64,000 nt of DNA from Exophiala sp. HKRS030. Lineage: Eukaryota; Ascomycota; Eurotiomycetes; Chaetothyriales; Herpotrichiellaceae. This document shows positions 1 to 10,077 of this stretch, piece after piece (within the stretch, counting starts at the first letter, position 1; each line of letters begins with the position of its first letter). Below the pieces are notes generated by a model, which was not told where the DNA came from, ran no database searches, and saw only the letters and a program-made list of their open reading frames with translations. The translations under genes and the position numbers were made by a program. The stretch is taken from NCBI GenBank assembly GCA_023897205.1, contig JAHWDD010000005.1, forward strand, positions 744,001 to 808,000, in the 5' to 3' direction.

Positions 1-473
1 AGGAACTCTCAGAGGCAGGCCAGACGGTCTCGACGAAGAAAAGATGGGCTCAAGCACTCAACGAAGGAGAGGAAGGGACGTGGGTAGGCAGGGTAAAGAA
101 AGTCGGGATGTGGCTGTTCCTATAGTTCAGTATGTAAATTATCGATACCATCGAGCCGAGAAACCAAAACAAGGCTCCTTACGATTTACGACAGATTATA
201 TTCCAGAGTTTCCTTCCACGTGTATGGTGTACATGCTATGATCAGCCTCGTAGGCGCATTGCTGTAGAAGTCACGTGTCTACAATCGCCAAGGAGATTTT
301 TCTACTGGAACTATTCGCGACTGCGGGAGAATGCAATTGTCCAGCATTGAACACACGCAGCAGTGGAATGACTATGGAATTCGGACAAGGACTGACTTGA
401 GTTGGAGTTCCTGGGGTCAAAGGGTGCATTATATCTACACCGCTCGTTCTCTGAATCGTGGGTGTCTTTCGAC
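1..473. other. Intergenic, left edge
   Basis: There is no supportable gene. A 65-codon open frame at 44-241 has no recognisable features. The stretch should hold the promoter and leader of the U2B'' gene and perhaps the 3' flank of a gene outside the window. Confidence 0.5.
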
Positions 474-1162
474 ATGGCTACGAAGGCGCAAAATGCGCCT
501 GGCTCAAAACAGTCCGCGAATGCGGGCACTCCCAATCAAACGTATGACTTTGAAATCTGGTCTGGGATATGAGTAGCTGACCTCATTAGTTTGTACCTGC
601 GAAATCTTCCGGAGAAGATCAACAAAAATGAACTTAAACGCGCCCTCTACATGTTATTCACCACCTACGGACCAGTCCTCGATATCGTTACCAGCAGAGT
701 CGGCTCGAAAGGCCAGAGTATGCGCGGACAAGCACATGTTGTCTACAGAGATATCCAAACGAGTACGCAGGCCATGCGAGCGCTGCAGGGGTTTGACTTT
801 TTCGGGAAAGAAATGGTATGTTCAGAATGAAGCCTGCAGACGAAAATCGCCGTTAATCTTTGCCCCAGGTCATTGTCTACGGCAAAGGACTGTCCTCCAT
901 AATACCCAAACTTCGAGGCACTTTCGAACCTCCAAGCACAGGCAGTGGTGCAAGCGAGACTACAGCTCTACAAAAATCAATTTTCAACGCTCCGCCTTCT
1001 GGACTTTCGGATAGGCCAACAGAGAACGGCCAAACGCAGTCCGAAGTCAACGGTGAACCTCATGGCACCAAACGAACAAGAGAAGAAGAGGAAGACGAGG
1101 ACGATGAAGTATCAATGGAAGAGGACGAGGATGATGCTCCGATGGAAGAAGATGACGATTGA
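474..1162 (+). CDS. MSL1: U2 snRNP B''-type RRM protein (U1A/U2B''/Msl1 family)
   Basis: This is a spliceosomal RNA-binding protein that, by family, binds the U2 snRNA stem-loop IV together with U2A' in the nucleus. Three exons (474-541, 590-815, 869-1162) separated by 48- and 53-nt introns give about 195 aa. One RRM spans roughly residues 22-100, with RNP2 LYLRNL at 24-29 and an RNP1-like RGQAHVVY at 68-75. After the RRM comes the stretch GKGLSSIIPKLRGTFEPP, typical of fungal U2B'', and a very acidic Glu/Asp tail from about residue 169. Only one RRM is present, as in yeast Msl1, whereas animal U1A and U2B'' have two. The ATG at 474 is chosen because it opens exon 1 in frame with RNP2. The protein could also serve as U1A. 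The family call is secure; the paralogue call is less so. Confidence 0.85.
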
Positions 1163-1374
1163 AGCCTTTGACTCATTCTTTGGAGAGGTATGTCTGCTTT
1201 AGGCAGGGTGAATCTACAGTTTGAAGTCTCGGAAAGCGATTCGAGGTCTCGGCACGGATTCGATCTTGACCGGCCCTCAACTCGCACGCCAACATTACAT
1301 CCAACTTGGAATGAAGCTTTTCAAGAGCCGTTTGATGGTCTGGCTCGATGTGCTGATTTCGAGTGTGGATGACT

Positions 1375-2100
1375 TTACTCTGCAAACAGCGCACTCGGCA
1401 CATATAATCCCACCGACGTACCAATCAGACCAAGCCAGAGCAAAAGATACTCCTCCGGGGACAAGTCTCTTTCAGGCTTGAGAACGGAAAGCGCTTCTGG
1501 GGTGTTGCAAGGATGTATGAAATATGCGGGTTGGTCAGAGATTGGGTGATGCTGCACCATTAGCGTTCGCATCCATGATTCTTGTGGCGAACAGCTCCCA
1601 CTTACTGCCATGCTGATTCCTCCCATCACTCCGACAGTACGGAGTGGCTCTTGCGAAGTCTTTGGTACTAGCAAGTCGTATATTTGGTCAAGGCCAAAGT
1701 CAGCCTTGCCAGGAATAGGAAGGCATGAGAACCAGAGAACAGGGACGCTGTATATTGGCGATAGGGTGATGGAGAAGTTGACATCTAAGCGACTTGTATC
1801 GTCCTTACTGTCAACGACCTGGGACTCTCAGCGAATGTTTAGATTCAAGAGAAAAGTCCATACAGTATCCCGATCGGTTGTTTCAGCTTCCACGATCTTA
1901 TGCAACTCCTGCTCGTTCTCTCCACTTGCCCTCGTACCTTCAATGAATCTTCTCTGCTTGACTCTTAATTCTTCGTCTGTGCAATGTACACTCAACCAAT
2001 CTGTGTCATTCAGTTTGTCAAAGCATCGGTTCTCCAGAGCCTTGCACGCAGCACGGAATTCGGGCTCTGTTATCGCCGGAAAGGCTTGTATATACCCCAT
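1375..2100 (-). CDS. ATG10: Autophagy E2-like enzyme Atg10
   Basis: Atg10 is the E2-like enzyme that conjugates Atg12 to Atg5 in autophagosome formation. Two exons on the minus strand (2100-1864 and 1818-1375) flank a 45-nt intron and encode about 226 aa. The N-terminus FPAITEPEFRAACKAL matches the family opening. Exon 2 carries SPIYSVPVLWF, then the catalytic HPCNT with the active cysteine near residue 183, then PEEYLLLWLGLIG, the conserved C-terminal block. The open frame extends to 2160 only through a TTG codon, so the ATG at 2100 is taken as start. The gene is convergent with the U2B'' gene; their stop codons are about 210 bp apart. Splicing is needed to bring the two halves into frame, which explains why no single long open frame is visible here. 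Confidence 0.88.
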
Positions 2101-2454
2101 TTCTCTGCTTGCATCGCGGCCGCCTGTACTGTCCCTATGATCATGGGGGGTTGAAAGCAATGCGAATATGAGTTGACTCGTTACAAGGTATGAAGAAGAG
2201 TGATCTTTATGTATTGATCAAACAGTTCTAGTCAGGTAGATGTGGCATGAGAAAAGGTTGCCGCTCATGGCCAAGCATTTGTGACTTCGCTGAGGAGAAT
2301 CTGTTTACTCCGTGTCCGTACTTTTGTTACAAAGTGCAAATGTAATCCGGGCGCGACCTCGAAATCCCCAAGATCGACGTGTTCACGTAAGACGACGTTT
2401 TTTTGATCCGGAATACTTCCAAGGCCTCCCAAACAGAGGCTTCACTTCAAAACG

Positions 2455-3057
2455 ATGTCTGCTAGACCACTTCGAGAAGCGCCTCGAGATGTATGCAAAT
2501 ACTGTCAACCCTTAGTGAGGATCGGGACTCACTCTTTCTCTTTGCAGCTAGACTCAATAGCCAAACAAGAGGAAGCCCTCATCCTACCACATTTCACGGC
2601 CGACGATGCGTTGGAAATTGGTCTCTCGATCCGCAACCGCCTGAGAGCCCTGACCCATCTCTCCGCAGTCGTGAACATCTCGCTTGCGAACAGCAACAAC
2701 CTCCTCTTCCACGCCGTCAGCCGGCCCGGGGTACAACCTGACAATGACATCTGGGTATCCAGGAAGAGAAAAACGGTACTGCGGTGGGGCGTGAGTACGT
2801 GGTTCATGCACAACAAGATGCACGGGGACGAGGAGGCTTTCAGGAAGAAGTACATGCTCGGCGAGTCGGCCGGGGAATATGCCATTCACGGAGGAGGTCT
2901 GCCCATCAGGGTCAGGGGGGTCGAGGGCATCGTTGCGGTCCTCGTCGTGAGTGGCCTCAAGCAGCACGAGGACCATCAAATTGTCGTGGAGGCTCTGGAA
3001 GAGTTCTTGGACGACACAGAGAACGAGCCCAGGTCGCCATCAGGTCCCGAGCCATAA
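2455..3057 (+). CDS. UPF0303 / heme-degrading-domain (HbpS-GlcG fold) protein
   Basis: This small cytosolic protein belongs to the UPF0303 family, which includes yeast YBR137W; its biochemical role is poorly defined and the family name reflects fold similarity to HbpS. Residues from LDSIAKQEEALILPHF through the conserved NDIWVSRKRKTVLRWG block and the GGGLPIRV...VVSGL end segment cover the whole domain. I predict a 57-nt intron at 2491-2547 (donor gtatgc, acceptor tttgcag), giving about 181 aa. The intron is a multiple of three and open, so an unspliced product with 19 extra residues is also possible. The ATG at 2455 is the only one giving a short N-terminus before the domain. Family call confident; function unknown. 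Confidence 0.82.
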   Translation: MSARPLREAPRDVCKYCQPLVRIGTHSFSLQLDSIAKQEEALILPHFTADDALEIGLSIRNRLRALTHLSAVVNISLANSNNLLFHAVSRPGVQPDNDIWVSRKRKTVLRWGVSTWFMHNKMHGDEEAFRKKYMLGESAGEYAIHGGGLPIRVRGVEGIVAVLVVSGLKQHEDHQIVVEALEEFLDDTENEPRSPSGPEP

Positions 3058-4069
3058 CCTGGATTCTGGACGTGTGGTCTACGACTGTGGTGTGTCTATA
3101 ACGGGAACTACAGGACAGTGTACATACCAAGAACTAATCAATCTCTATCAAGGTAATTACGATCGTCTGGCGCTGGTTGCATGGAGACTCTCGACTTCAA
3201 TGACGAAGCAGCGGTTTCGACATGTTTTCAATGCAATTTCGCAGTCCTCCTACTGGGTTGAAATGGCTTCTACTATCCAGCTTCTCTTATGATTCAGCTC
3301 ACAGAACTTGAAACTGTGAATAATATTTCCTACCAACTTTGGCATACAAAAACTAGCAGGCCCGTCTCATTCTTTTTGGTATTGCTTAATCTTCGCCTAA
3401 TGTAGGACCGCTCAAGCTTATACCGCCTTCCTATCCGATTCGTACATATACCCTGCTGGCAACCAGCAACTACGAATCGATATTGTATTGATAGCAACAG
3501 AGGGCAGCTGGCCAAAAACTTCCATACACGGCCCATTCCCAGACTCGAGTACTGCTCTTTGACATGGTCGCAACATTATGCTGGATCTATTAGTAGTTGT
3601 CCCTCTGCTCTGCATGCTCATAGCGATTGCGACAGCCCAAGCCACCATCTTTGCATTCATGAAGGTCTACAAATACAGCAACTCCTAAAAACCTTGACGA
3701 TCTTGGAAGGATACCTAGCGAAATGGCTCAGCTGGCACGATGAGGAATTTCAAGCAATTTGTACAGTATTCAACCAGAATATAGCATTTTCGATTGACAC
3801 TGCACACGTATCCAGAGTAGTGACATTTGGTCGTAGTGGTACGGAGTCAAGAGATTGTCTTATGGCAGCCTCGTGAAGAATTTAGTCACGTGAAAGGCTG
3901 GGCTGTGGTTGAAGGCTTCCGCTCTTTGACGCGGCGGACCGAATGTACCATCACGATCGCATCCTTCACCTTTTCGACGATTGCCAACCTCAAACACCTT
4001 TTCCTCTTACAGCATACGGTCACTTATCACTCTCTGTTCCTTGTGCCCACCTGATCGTTCGTTCTCAAC
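3058..4069. other. Intergenic, about 1 kb
   Basis: Only short open frames without recognisable domains are present (for example 3559-3876). The right part should contain the promoter of the proteasome subunit gene. I see no repeat or RNA gene. Confidence 0.5.
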
Positions 4070-4965
4070 ATGAACCACTATCCTCAAGCCTGGGGTCGAG
4101 TAGGTGGCTTCAATGCTACCGAAGATGAATGAATGCTAACGTCCCCAAAGCCCAGAGACGACGTCTATGGCCCCTATGACTCTTCCTACCTCAAAACTTC
4201 GATGCCGACGACTCATACACAGTCTCCTGCCGTGACAGGAACATCGGTGTTGGGTGTTAAATTCAAGGATGGCGTTGTCATTGCTGCCGACAATCTAGGT
4301 ACGCAGTTCAGGTGTTTGTAGTCCCAAGTCTGCGTGACTGACTTTCCATTGCAGCTTCATATGGATCCCTCGCACGGTTCACAGATGTCAAGCGTCTACG
4401 AACATTCCCCCCAAACACCGTCATCGGCTTTGGTGGCGATGTCTCCGACATGCAATACCTCGACCGATTACTACAGTCACTGGACATTCGCGAGAACTAC
4501 CTTTCCTCGAGCGAACACACTCTCAACGCCAAGAACCTTCACACATACCTCTCCAAAGTCATGTACAAGAGAAGAAGCGACTTCAACCCGCTGTGGAATA
4601 TGATGTTGGTTGCTGGTTTGGACGACGATGAGAAGCCGTTCCTCGCAAGCGTCGATCTACTCGGCACCACATTTTCAAGTCCGACGTTGGCGACTGGATT
4701 TGGCGCACATTTAGCTCAGCCTCTTCTCCGGAAGCTTATGCCCAATGACGAGGAAAGCGTCAAGGACGTCACGAAAGAGATGGCCATTGAAGCGGTCAAG
4801 GCAAGTTTGAAAGTACTGTTCTACAGGGACGCCAGAAGTATGGACAAATACAGTATTGCAGTGGTGACCAAGGATGGCGTGGAGCTCAAGGAAGATGAAA
4901 AGCTAGAGAACCAGAGCTGGGCCTTTGCTGATCAGATTCGCGGGTATGGTACGCAGACCGCATAG
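4070..4965 (+). CDS. PRE4: 20S proteasome subunit beta-7 (Pre4/PSMB4 type)
   Basis: This is a non-catalytic beta subunit of the 20S proteasome core. Three exons (4070-4099, 4151-4298, 4355-4965) encode about 262 aa. A short propeptide region precedes [20 protein letters not shown], where the mature beta fold begins. The diagnostic beta-7 segments follow: [26 protein letters not shown], and [20 protein letters not shown], with FYRDARS near the C-terminus. Exon 1 codes for only ten residues; the intron ends after a clear gctaac branch site. The junction CTA-G|CT restores the conserved [11 protein letters not shown] segment. Length and motif order match the yeast Pre4 family. Confidence 0.93.
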
Positions 4966-5535
4966 AGGGCGCCCTAGTTAGAGATACGGACCCAAAGCCA
5001 TACACATTACTCCGTATATGCACGGCGTTTGGCGAATTCTGGTATGTGGCCGGTGGGTTTCTGTAGGCAAAGCTATGTTTAATGAGATGCAACCCAAGTT
5101 GCACTGGACTCTACGAGTGCATCTCTCTGACTGTACTGAAAAGGCCTGGGCCCCGGGCGAGGCTGACCTGCGCAATACCACAGTAGGCTATGATTGGTGA
5201 AGCCCTGGGCGTGAGTCAGTCGGCGGTTCGTCAATGACGTCCCCGACATGATTTTTTGGAGAACATCGGGCGAGTTTACGAAGAAAATCAGCGCCACTAA
5301 GTGAATGTGACTGTTCGATTCAAACATAGAAAAGTAGGGAGTCGTTGCATTCCTGTAGGACACCCTTCCGGCTACTGACTATTATATTCTGTTTAGATTA
5401 TTCACTGGGACCCTCCAAAATATCTTTCCTTTTTGACAGAGCGTTAAGTTGATCCGCTTGTCATCGAACCGTTCATTACCACCCACCACCCTGGATCGTA
5501 CCGCCTTGGAACAACCACAACCACAGACAACTGCG
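4966..5535. other. Intergenic between proteasome and FAP1 genes
   Basis: No gene is seen. The stretch contains one exact copy of the TACTCCGTA/TACGGAGTA word at 5008-5016 and presumably the FAP1 promoter. Confidence 0.5.
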
Positions 5536-8500
5536 ATGGAGTCAGCTAATCCTCAGCGACCAGCGGGTCCAAGCAACCGAGGACAAAGATCTAGAAGGAG
5601 AGGCCCTCCAAGAACACCACGGCCGGCACAAGATACTCCACGAGTGGCGGGGACAAGAGCCTTTGGTGGCCAACTTACACAACTAGACGCAGAAGCACCA
5701 ATGTTTGTGCCGGCCTCATTACCCCCAGTGCCTGCAGCTTCGAGCCCCAGGCCAAAGACCTCGAATCCCCGCCCTTCTCGAAATCGAAATGATCAAAGAC
5801 CTGCAGCCCCAAAACAGCCGCAGTCACAGGCGAGAAGAGGCTCGTTGTCCCGATCTACAGCGCCCGACATTGCATCACGAATACACGAAGATATCTCAAG
5901 TGGTGTTTATGAGTGTGCGATATGCACGAATGAAGTGACTAGACATTCCAAAGTGTGGTCATGTCGCACTTGCTGGACGGTGTTCCACATTGGATGTATC
6001 AAGAGATGGTCAAAGAATGAAGGCTCGGCCGTCCACCGCCCTGCTGGTCAGGAGGAGGATGACTCTCATTCAGGGAAGCAGTGGAGGTGCCCAGGCTGCA
6101 ACTTGCCAAAAGACACAACGCCATCATCGTACACGTGCTGGTGTGAGAAAGAGCTGGATCCGAAGACGATTTCAGGCCTGCCACCACATTCGTGCGGGCA
6201 GACTTGTGGTCGAGAGAGAACATTTCCCAAACCATGTCCACACCCATGTGAACTGCTATGTCACGCTGGACCATGCCCACCGTGTCCGTCAATGGGACCG
6301 ACGCAGTCTTGCTTCTGTGGTAAGGAGGAGACCAGACGAAGATGTGTAGAGACAAACTACGAGACTGGATGGAGCTGTGGCTCGGTTTGCGGTGATATCA
6401 TGCCTTGTGGAGAACACACTTGCCAACGATCTTGTCACGAGGGTCTCTGTGGTGCATGTACCACGGAAGTTGAAGTGAAATGTTATTGTGGGAAAGTGGA
6501 AAAGAAGCTACCATGTCACGAGAAGGGCGACGAAAAGGAGAGCTTTTCCTGGACGGGCTGCTTCGATTGTGGTCAGCTGTGTGGGAGGATGATGGACTGC
6601 GGAAAGCATCACTGCGAAAAGCCGTGTCATCCCCAAGACGAAAAAGAAGCACACTGTCCCAGGTCTGTTGATGTGGTCAAGTTCTGCCCTTGCGGTAAGA
6701 CCGCTCTGGCCGAGCTAGATATCGATACTCGAAAATCATGCACAGACCCCATCCCAAGTTGCCAAAAAGAATGCGGAAAGACACTGTCCTGCGGTCACCC
6801 GTGCAGACAAACCTGTCATTTGGACGAGTGTGAGCCTTGTACCCTCCAAGTCTCGGTGAATTGTCGATGCGGCCGAAATTCGTTCGAGGTCATTTGCCAC
6901 GAAGCTTCGGAGGATCCTCCTCAGTGTGGCCGGTTGTGCAAGGCGAGTCTAAATTGTGGTAGGCACGAGTGTGGCCAGAAATGTTGTACTGGAGAGAGAA
7001 AAGCCGCGGAACGTCAGGCTACGAAACGGAAGCTGAAACCTCTCGTGGCTGTCACGCGGGTGTTTGACGAAAACATCGAGGCCGAGCATATATGCACTCG
7101 TCCTTGTGGACGCCGACTCAAGTGTGGTAACCACGATTGCATTGATCTGTGCCACCGAGGCCCATGCGGAAGCTGCAAAGAGGCTGTTTTTGACGATATT
7201 GCGTGCGCATGTGGCAGGACTGTCCTGCAAGCACCTCTACCGTGCGGTACACAACCTCCACCATGCAACTTCCCCTGCACCAGAACCAAGGATTGTGGAC
7301 ACCCTCAAGTGGCGCACAATTGCCATCTCCAAGATGAAGAGTGCCCGAAGTGTCCATTCCTGACAGAAAAGGATTGCCTCTGCGTGAAGAAGACGTTGAA
7401 AAATCAGCCGTGCTGGCGGATTGATGTCCTTTGTGGTCTGGTCTGTGGCAAAGCACTCAAATGCGGTTCGCATACATGCCGCAAGACGTGCCACAAGGCA
7501 GGCGAGTGTGAGGATGCTCACCAACATTGTCAACAGGAGTGCGGCAAGGCGAAGAAGACGTGTGGGCACCCTTGCGAACAACCGTGCCATGCTCCTTCGA
7601 CGTGCAAGGAGGACAGACCATGCCCATTCAAGGTCATGATTACCTGCGACTGTCAGCGAAAGAAGGAAGAAGTAAGATGTAACGCACGATCAAGCAATCC
7701 TGAGCCTTCTGGACGGCAGACATCACTCAAGTGTGACGATGAATGTGCTCGATTGGAAAGGAATCGAAAACTGGCCATGGCCCTGCATATTTCGGACGAC
7801 CACACTGACGACCATGTTCCGTACTCGACAGCCACATTACAAATGTACCTCGAGGATGTCGCATGGGCCCATGCGCAGGAAGAGGCGCTTCGACTTTTTG
7901 CGGCCGACGAGACACAGAAGAGATATGGCTGCCAACCCATGAAGAGCCGACAACGGAGTTTCATTCACAGTCTCGCCGAAGATTTCGGATTTGATTCAGA
8001 AAGTCTCGACCCAGAGCCACATCGTCATGTTGTCCTGTTCAAAACACCCAAGTTTGTTGCTGCACCGATGAAGACTCTAGTACAGGCTGCGCGAGTTAAG
8101 CGAGCTCAACTGAACGTCCCTGCACCTGTTCAGAGCGCTCCAGAACGGAAAGCAGATGAGGTCAAGCATGAGTACAATGGATTGATGTTGACCAAACCGA
8201 AATTTGCATTGACAGAAGATGAACTCCGGCCTGTGGTCAAAAAGGCAACACCTACCATTGACCTTGACATTGTGTTTCTGCCCAACGACGAAGGAGTGGC
8301 TCTGCTCCCGTCCATGTCTTGGGAGACGCCAGAACAGCTTACGACGCTGTTGACCAGCTTACAGCCTACTATTGCCGGCGAAGTGTCCAAACACAATCTG
8401 GCAGGGTCGGTGGTACTTTGCCAATTCGACACCACCGGTATAGACATCAAAGTTGTTCAACAGCAAGGAAAACCCAGTGACAATCTGACGAACGGGTGGT

Positions 8501-8766
8501 CTAAAGTTGCCGCGAGAAGGGCTGCACCAGTACCTGTTCCTCAGGTTAGACCCGTTGGACAAAGACCTGTGTATACAGTACTGGGAAGTCGGTTGGCAGA
8601 AGCAAAGAAGAAGAAAGAAGAGAATGAAGCAAAGTTGAGAAAAAGGGTAGAAGCACAGGTTGTGGATGATTGGGAAAAGGAAGTTGAGGAGGAAGAAAGA
8701 AATGAAGTTGATAGTGAAAGGGTGGACACTGATATTCCTGGTGAGCCGAGTACGAGTATGGCATGA
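5536..8766 (+). CDS. FAP1: NFX1-type RING/R3H zinc-finger protein (Fap1 homologue)
   Basis: The protein is homologous to yeast Fap1 and animal NFX1, which carry a RING-type finger, a run of NF-X1 cysteine fingers and an R3H domain. Fap1 binds FKBP12; a ubiquitin-ligase or transcription role is known for relatives. The uninterrupted frame gives 1,076 aa from the ATG at 5536. The N-terminal 110 residues are Pro/Arg/Ser-rich. The RING variant runs from about 127 (CAICTNEV) to 188 (CPGC). NF-X1 repeats of the CGHPCRQTCH type occupy about 220-700, with one interrupted by a lysine-rich insertion near 500-515. R3H follows near 800-850 (RSFIHSLAEDFGFDS). The C-terminus (about 1020-1065) is Lys/Glu-rich. 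The frame is open to a TTG at 5449, which was not used. Confidence 0.92.
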   Translation: MESANPQRPAGPSNRGQRSRRRGPPRTPRPAQDTPRVAGTRAFGGQLTQLDAEAPMFVPASLPPVPAASSPRPKTSNPRPSRNRNDQRPAAPKQPQSQARRGSLSRSTAPDIASRIHEDISSGVYECAICTNEVTRHSKVWSCRTCWTVFHIGCIKRWSKNEGSAVHRPAGQEEDDSHSGKQWRCPGCNLPKDTTPSSYTCWCEKELDPKTISGLPPHSCGQTCGRERTFPKPCPHPCELLCHAGPCPPCPSMGPTQSCFCGKEETRRRCVETNYETGWSCGSVCGDIMPCGEHTCQRSCHEGLCGACTTEVEVKCYCGKVEKKLPCHEKGDEKESFSWTGCFDCGQLCGRMMDCGKHHCEKPCHPQDEKEAHCPRSVDVVKFCPCGKTALAELDIDTRKSCTDPIPSCQKECGKTLSCGHPCRQTCHLDECEPCTLQVSVNCRCGRNSFEVICHEASEDPPQCGRLCKASLNCGRHECGQKCCTGERKAAERQATKRKLKPLVAVTRVFDENIEAEHICTRPCGRRLKCGNHDCIDLCHRGPCGSCKEAVFDDIACACGRTVLQAPLPCGTQPPPCNFPCTRTKDCGHPQVAHNCHLQDEECPKCPFLTEKDCLCVKKTLKNQPCWRIDVLCGLVCGKALKCGSHTCRKTCHKAGECEDAHQHCQQECGKAKKTCGHPCEQPCHAPSTCKEDRPCPFKVMITCDCQRKKEEVRCNARSSNPEPSGRQTSLKCDDECARLERNRKLAMALHISDDHTDDHVPYSTATLQMYLEDVAWAHAQEEALRLFAADETQKRYGCQPMKSRQRSFIHSLAEDFGFDSESLDPEPHRHVVLFKTPKFVAAPMKTLVQAARVKRAQLNVPAPVQSAPERKADEVKHEYNGLMLTKPKFALTEDELRPVVKKATPTIDLDIVFLPNDEGVALLPSMSWETPEQLTTLLTSLQPTIAGEVSKHNLAGSVVLCQFDTTGIDIKVVQQQGKPSDNLTNGWSKVAARRAAPVPVPQVRPVGQRPVYTVLGSRLAEAKKKKEENEAKLRKRVEAQVVDDWEKEVEEEERNEVDSERVDTDIPGEPSTSMA

Positions 8767-9574
8767 GGGTATGACTTGGACAGACATTACTCGTGCTGAG
8801 TTGGTTCTTATCGATGCAGATATTCAGCTTGTACGGACCATTTTGAGCTGTGATCAATCTGGTACAACAGGTAAGGGCACGCTGGGCTGAATAGAGAGGC
8901 TGTATGTACTCGGTAGTGCCGGTGATGCCTGTAGCCCCCTTTGTGGCGCCTATGACAGCTGCAGCCAGGTATGAGTTCTAGGCCATTCTACACTCGTCCA
9001 AGGTTCCTCGTTAGGGCCGGTGTCTACCATTCCATAAGGGTATTAGCGATGGGCATCGTCGTGTATCTTCCGAGCTGAAAAAAAAGCGAGACCAATACAA
9101 ACTCGATTCGCTTGGCCGACGTCAGACCTTGATGATTGCTTCTTCTTCTTTCTTTGCGTCTTGCGTGGCAGCGTCTTCTATTCCTTGTGTTTCCTTTGCG
9201 CAATTCATATCACATCCGAAGAATTTCATGTCAAACGATTGAATCCAAGCTTTTACACTACCGTTCCAGCTCATCACTTGGTCGTGGTGGCTCAATTTGG
9301 CTGGATCGTTCGGTAGCTGCTTCGTCACCGTGTTACGGCTCCCCGCTTTCATCTTGCTGGTGGCTTCTTGTTCGGTTTGTTGCTTCTCAGGTCCCCAATG
9401 TGTCACCTTTTGACATACAACTCTGCAAGACCTACATAAACCCACACTGCCTTGATCATTCTGTCCTTTTCTTCTCTTTCTTTCCCTCACATAACTCACT
9501 CTACGCCTTTCGTATCCCTCGAAACCTCACAAAGATCTCACTCGATCGATTAGATTCAAATCCTAAATTTTAAA
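8767..9574. other. Intergenic, promoter side of the Q/G-rich protein gene
   Basis: No gene is seen. A strongly pyrimidine-biased stretch at about 9455-9500 lies just upstream of the next start codon, as is common in fungal core promoters of well-expressed genes. Confidence 0.5.
9455..9500 (+). promoter_or_regulatory. CT-rich core-promoter-like tract
   Basis: This stretch is nearly all C and T on the coding strand and lies about 75-120 nt upstream of the ATG at 9575. CT blocks before the transcription start are a known property of highly expressed filamentous-fungal genes. The role here is inferred from position and composition only. Confidence 0.4.
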
Positions 9575-10077
9575 ATGGATCAGCTCAAAGGTGCCTTGAA
9601 CAGCTTCACCGGAGGTGACAACCAACAACAAGGTCAAGGTCAAGGTCAAGGACAGCAACAGGGTCAGAACCAAGGAAATGGAGGATTTCTAGGTGGTATC
9701 GGTGACAAGATCAACACTGCAGCTGGTGGTGGCCGAGAATCCGAGAAGAAGGAGGATGGACTTGACAAGGGTGAGTAAACTTTTTGTCCACCTTGGTACT
9801 GATTCGAGAGATCTTGAATAGCTAACTGATGATTCTCTCGTCACATACAGGGATCGACTTTGTTCAAGAGAGATTCCTGGGACAAGGACCACAAGACAAT
9901 GAGAGTGCTCTTGAACAAGCAAAGGATGACCAGATTGCCAACTTTATCCGAACGCAGTGTAAGTACCCTTATATCTTGTCTGAGATATTGTGCCACGTGG
10001 GAAGTGTTAGATACTAATAATATATCTTAGACAAATCGACCACCGGTAACGACTTTCCTATCAAGGACCAAAAATGA
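9575..10077 (+). CDS. Small conserved Gln/Gly-rich fungal protein (stress-protein-like)
   Basis: Three exons (9575-9770, 9851-9958, 10031-10077) give about 116 aa. The N-terminal part is low-complexity, built from a repeated CAAGGT hexamer that codes for alternating Gln and Gly. The C-terminal half (DKGIDFVQERFLGQGPQDN, then QIANFIRTQYKSTTGNDFPI) is regular, charged and without a signal peptide or membrane segment. I recall similar small proteins in many Pezizomycotina, sometimes labelled DNA-damage-responsive, but no biochemical function is established. The frame across both junctions (AAG-G|GG and CAG-T|AC) is continuous and ends at a TGA. The CT-rich upstream tract suggests good expression. 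A cytosolic stress or hydrophilin-like role is inference. Confidence 0.75.
9630..9652 (+). repeat. CAAGGT hexanucleotide repeat (Gln-Gly)
   Basis: About four tandem CAAGGT units lie inside the first exon of the small Q/G-rich protein. The unit is in frame, so copy-number change would lengthen or shorten the Gln-Gly tract without a frameshift. Confidence 0.85.

Noticed and set aside
5449..5535. N-terminal extension of FAP1 to 5449
   Set aside because: The frame begins at TTG; the first ATG at 5536 fits the family.
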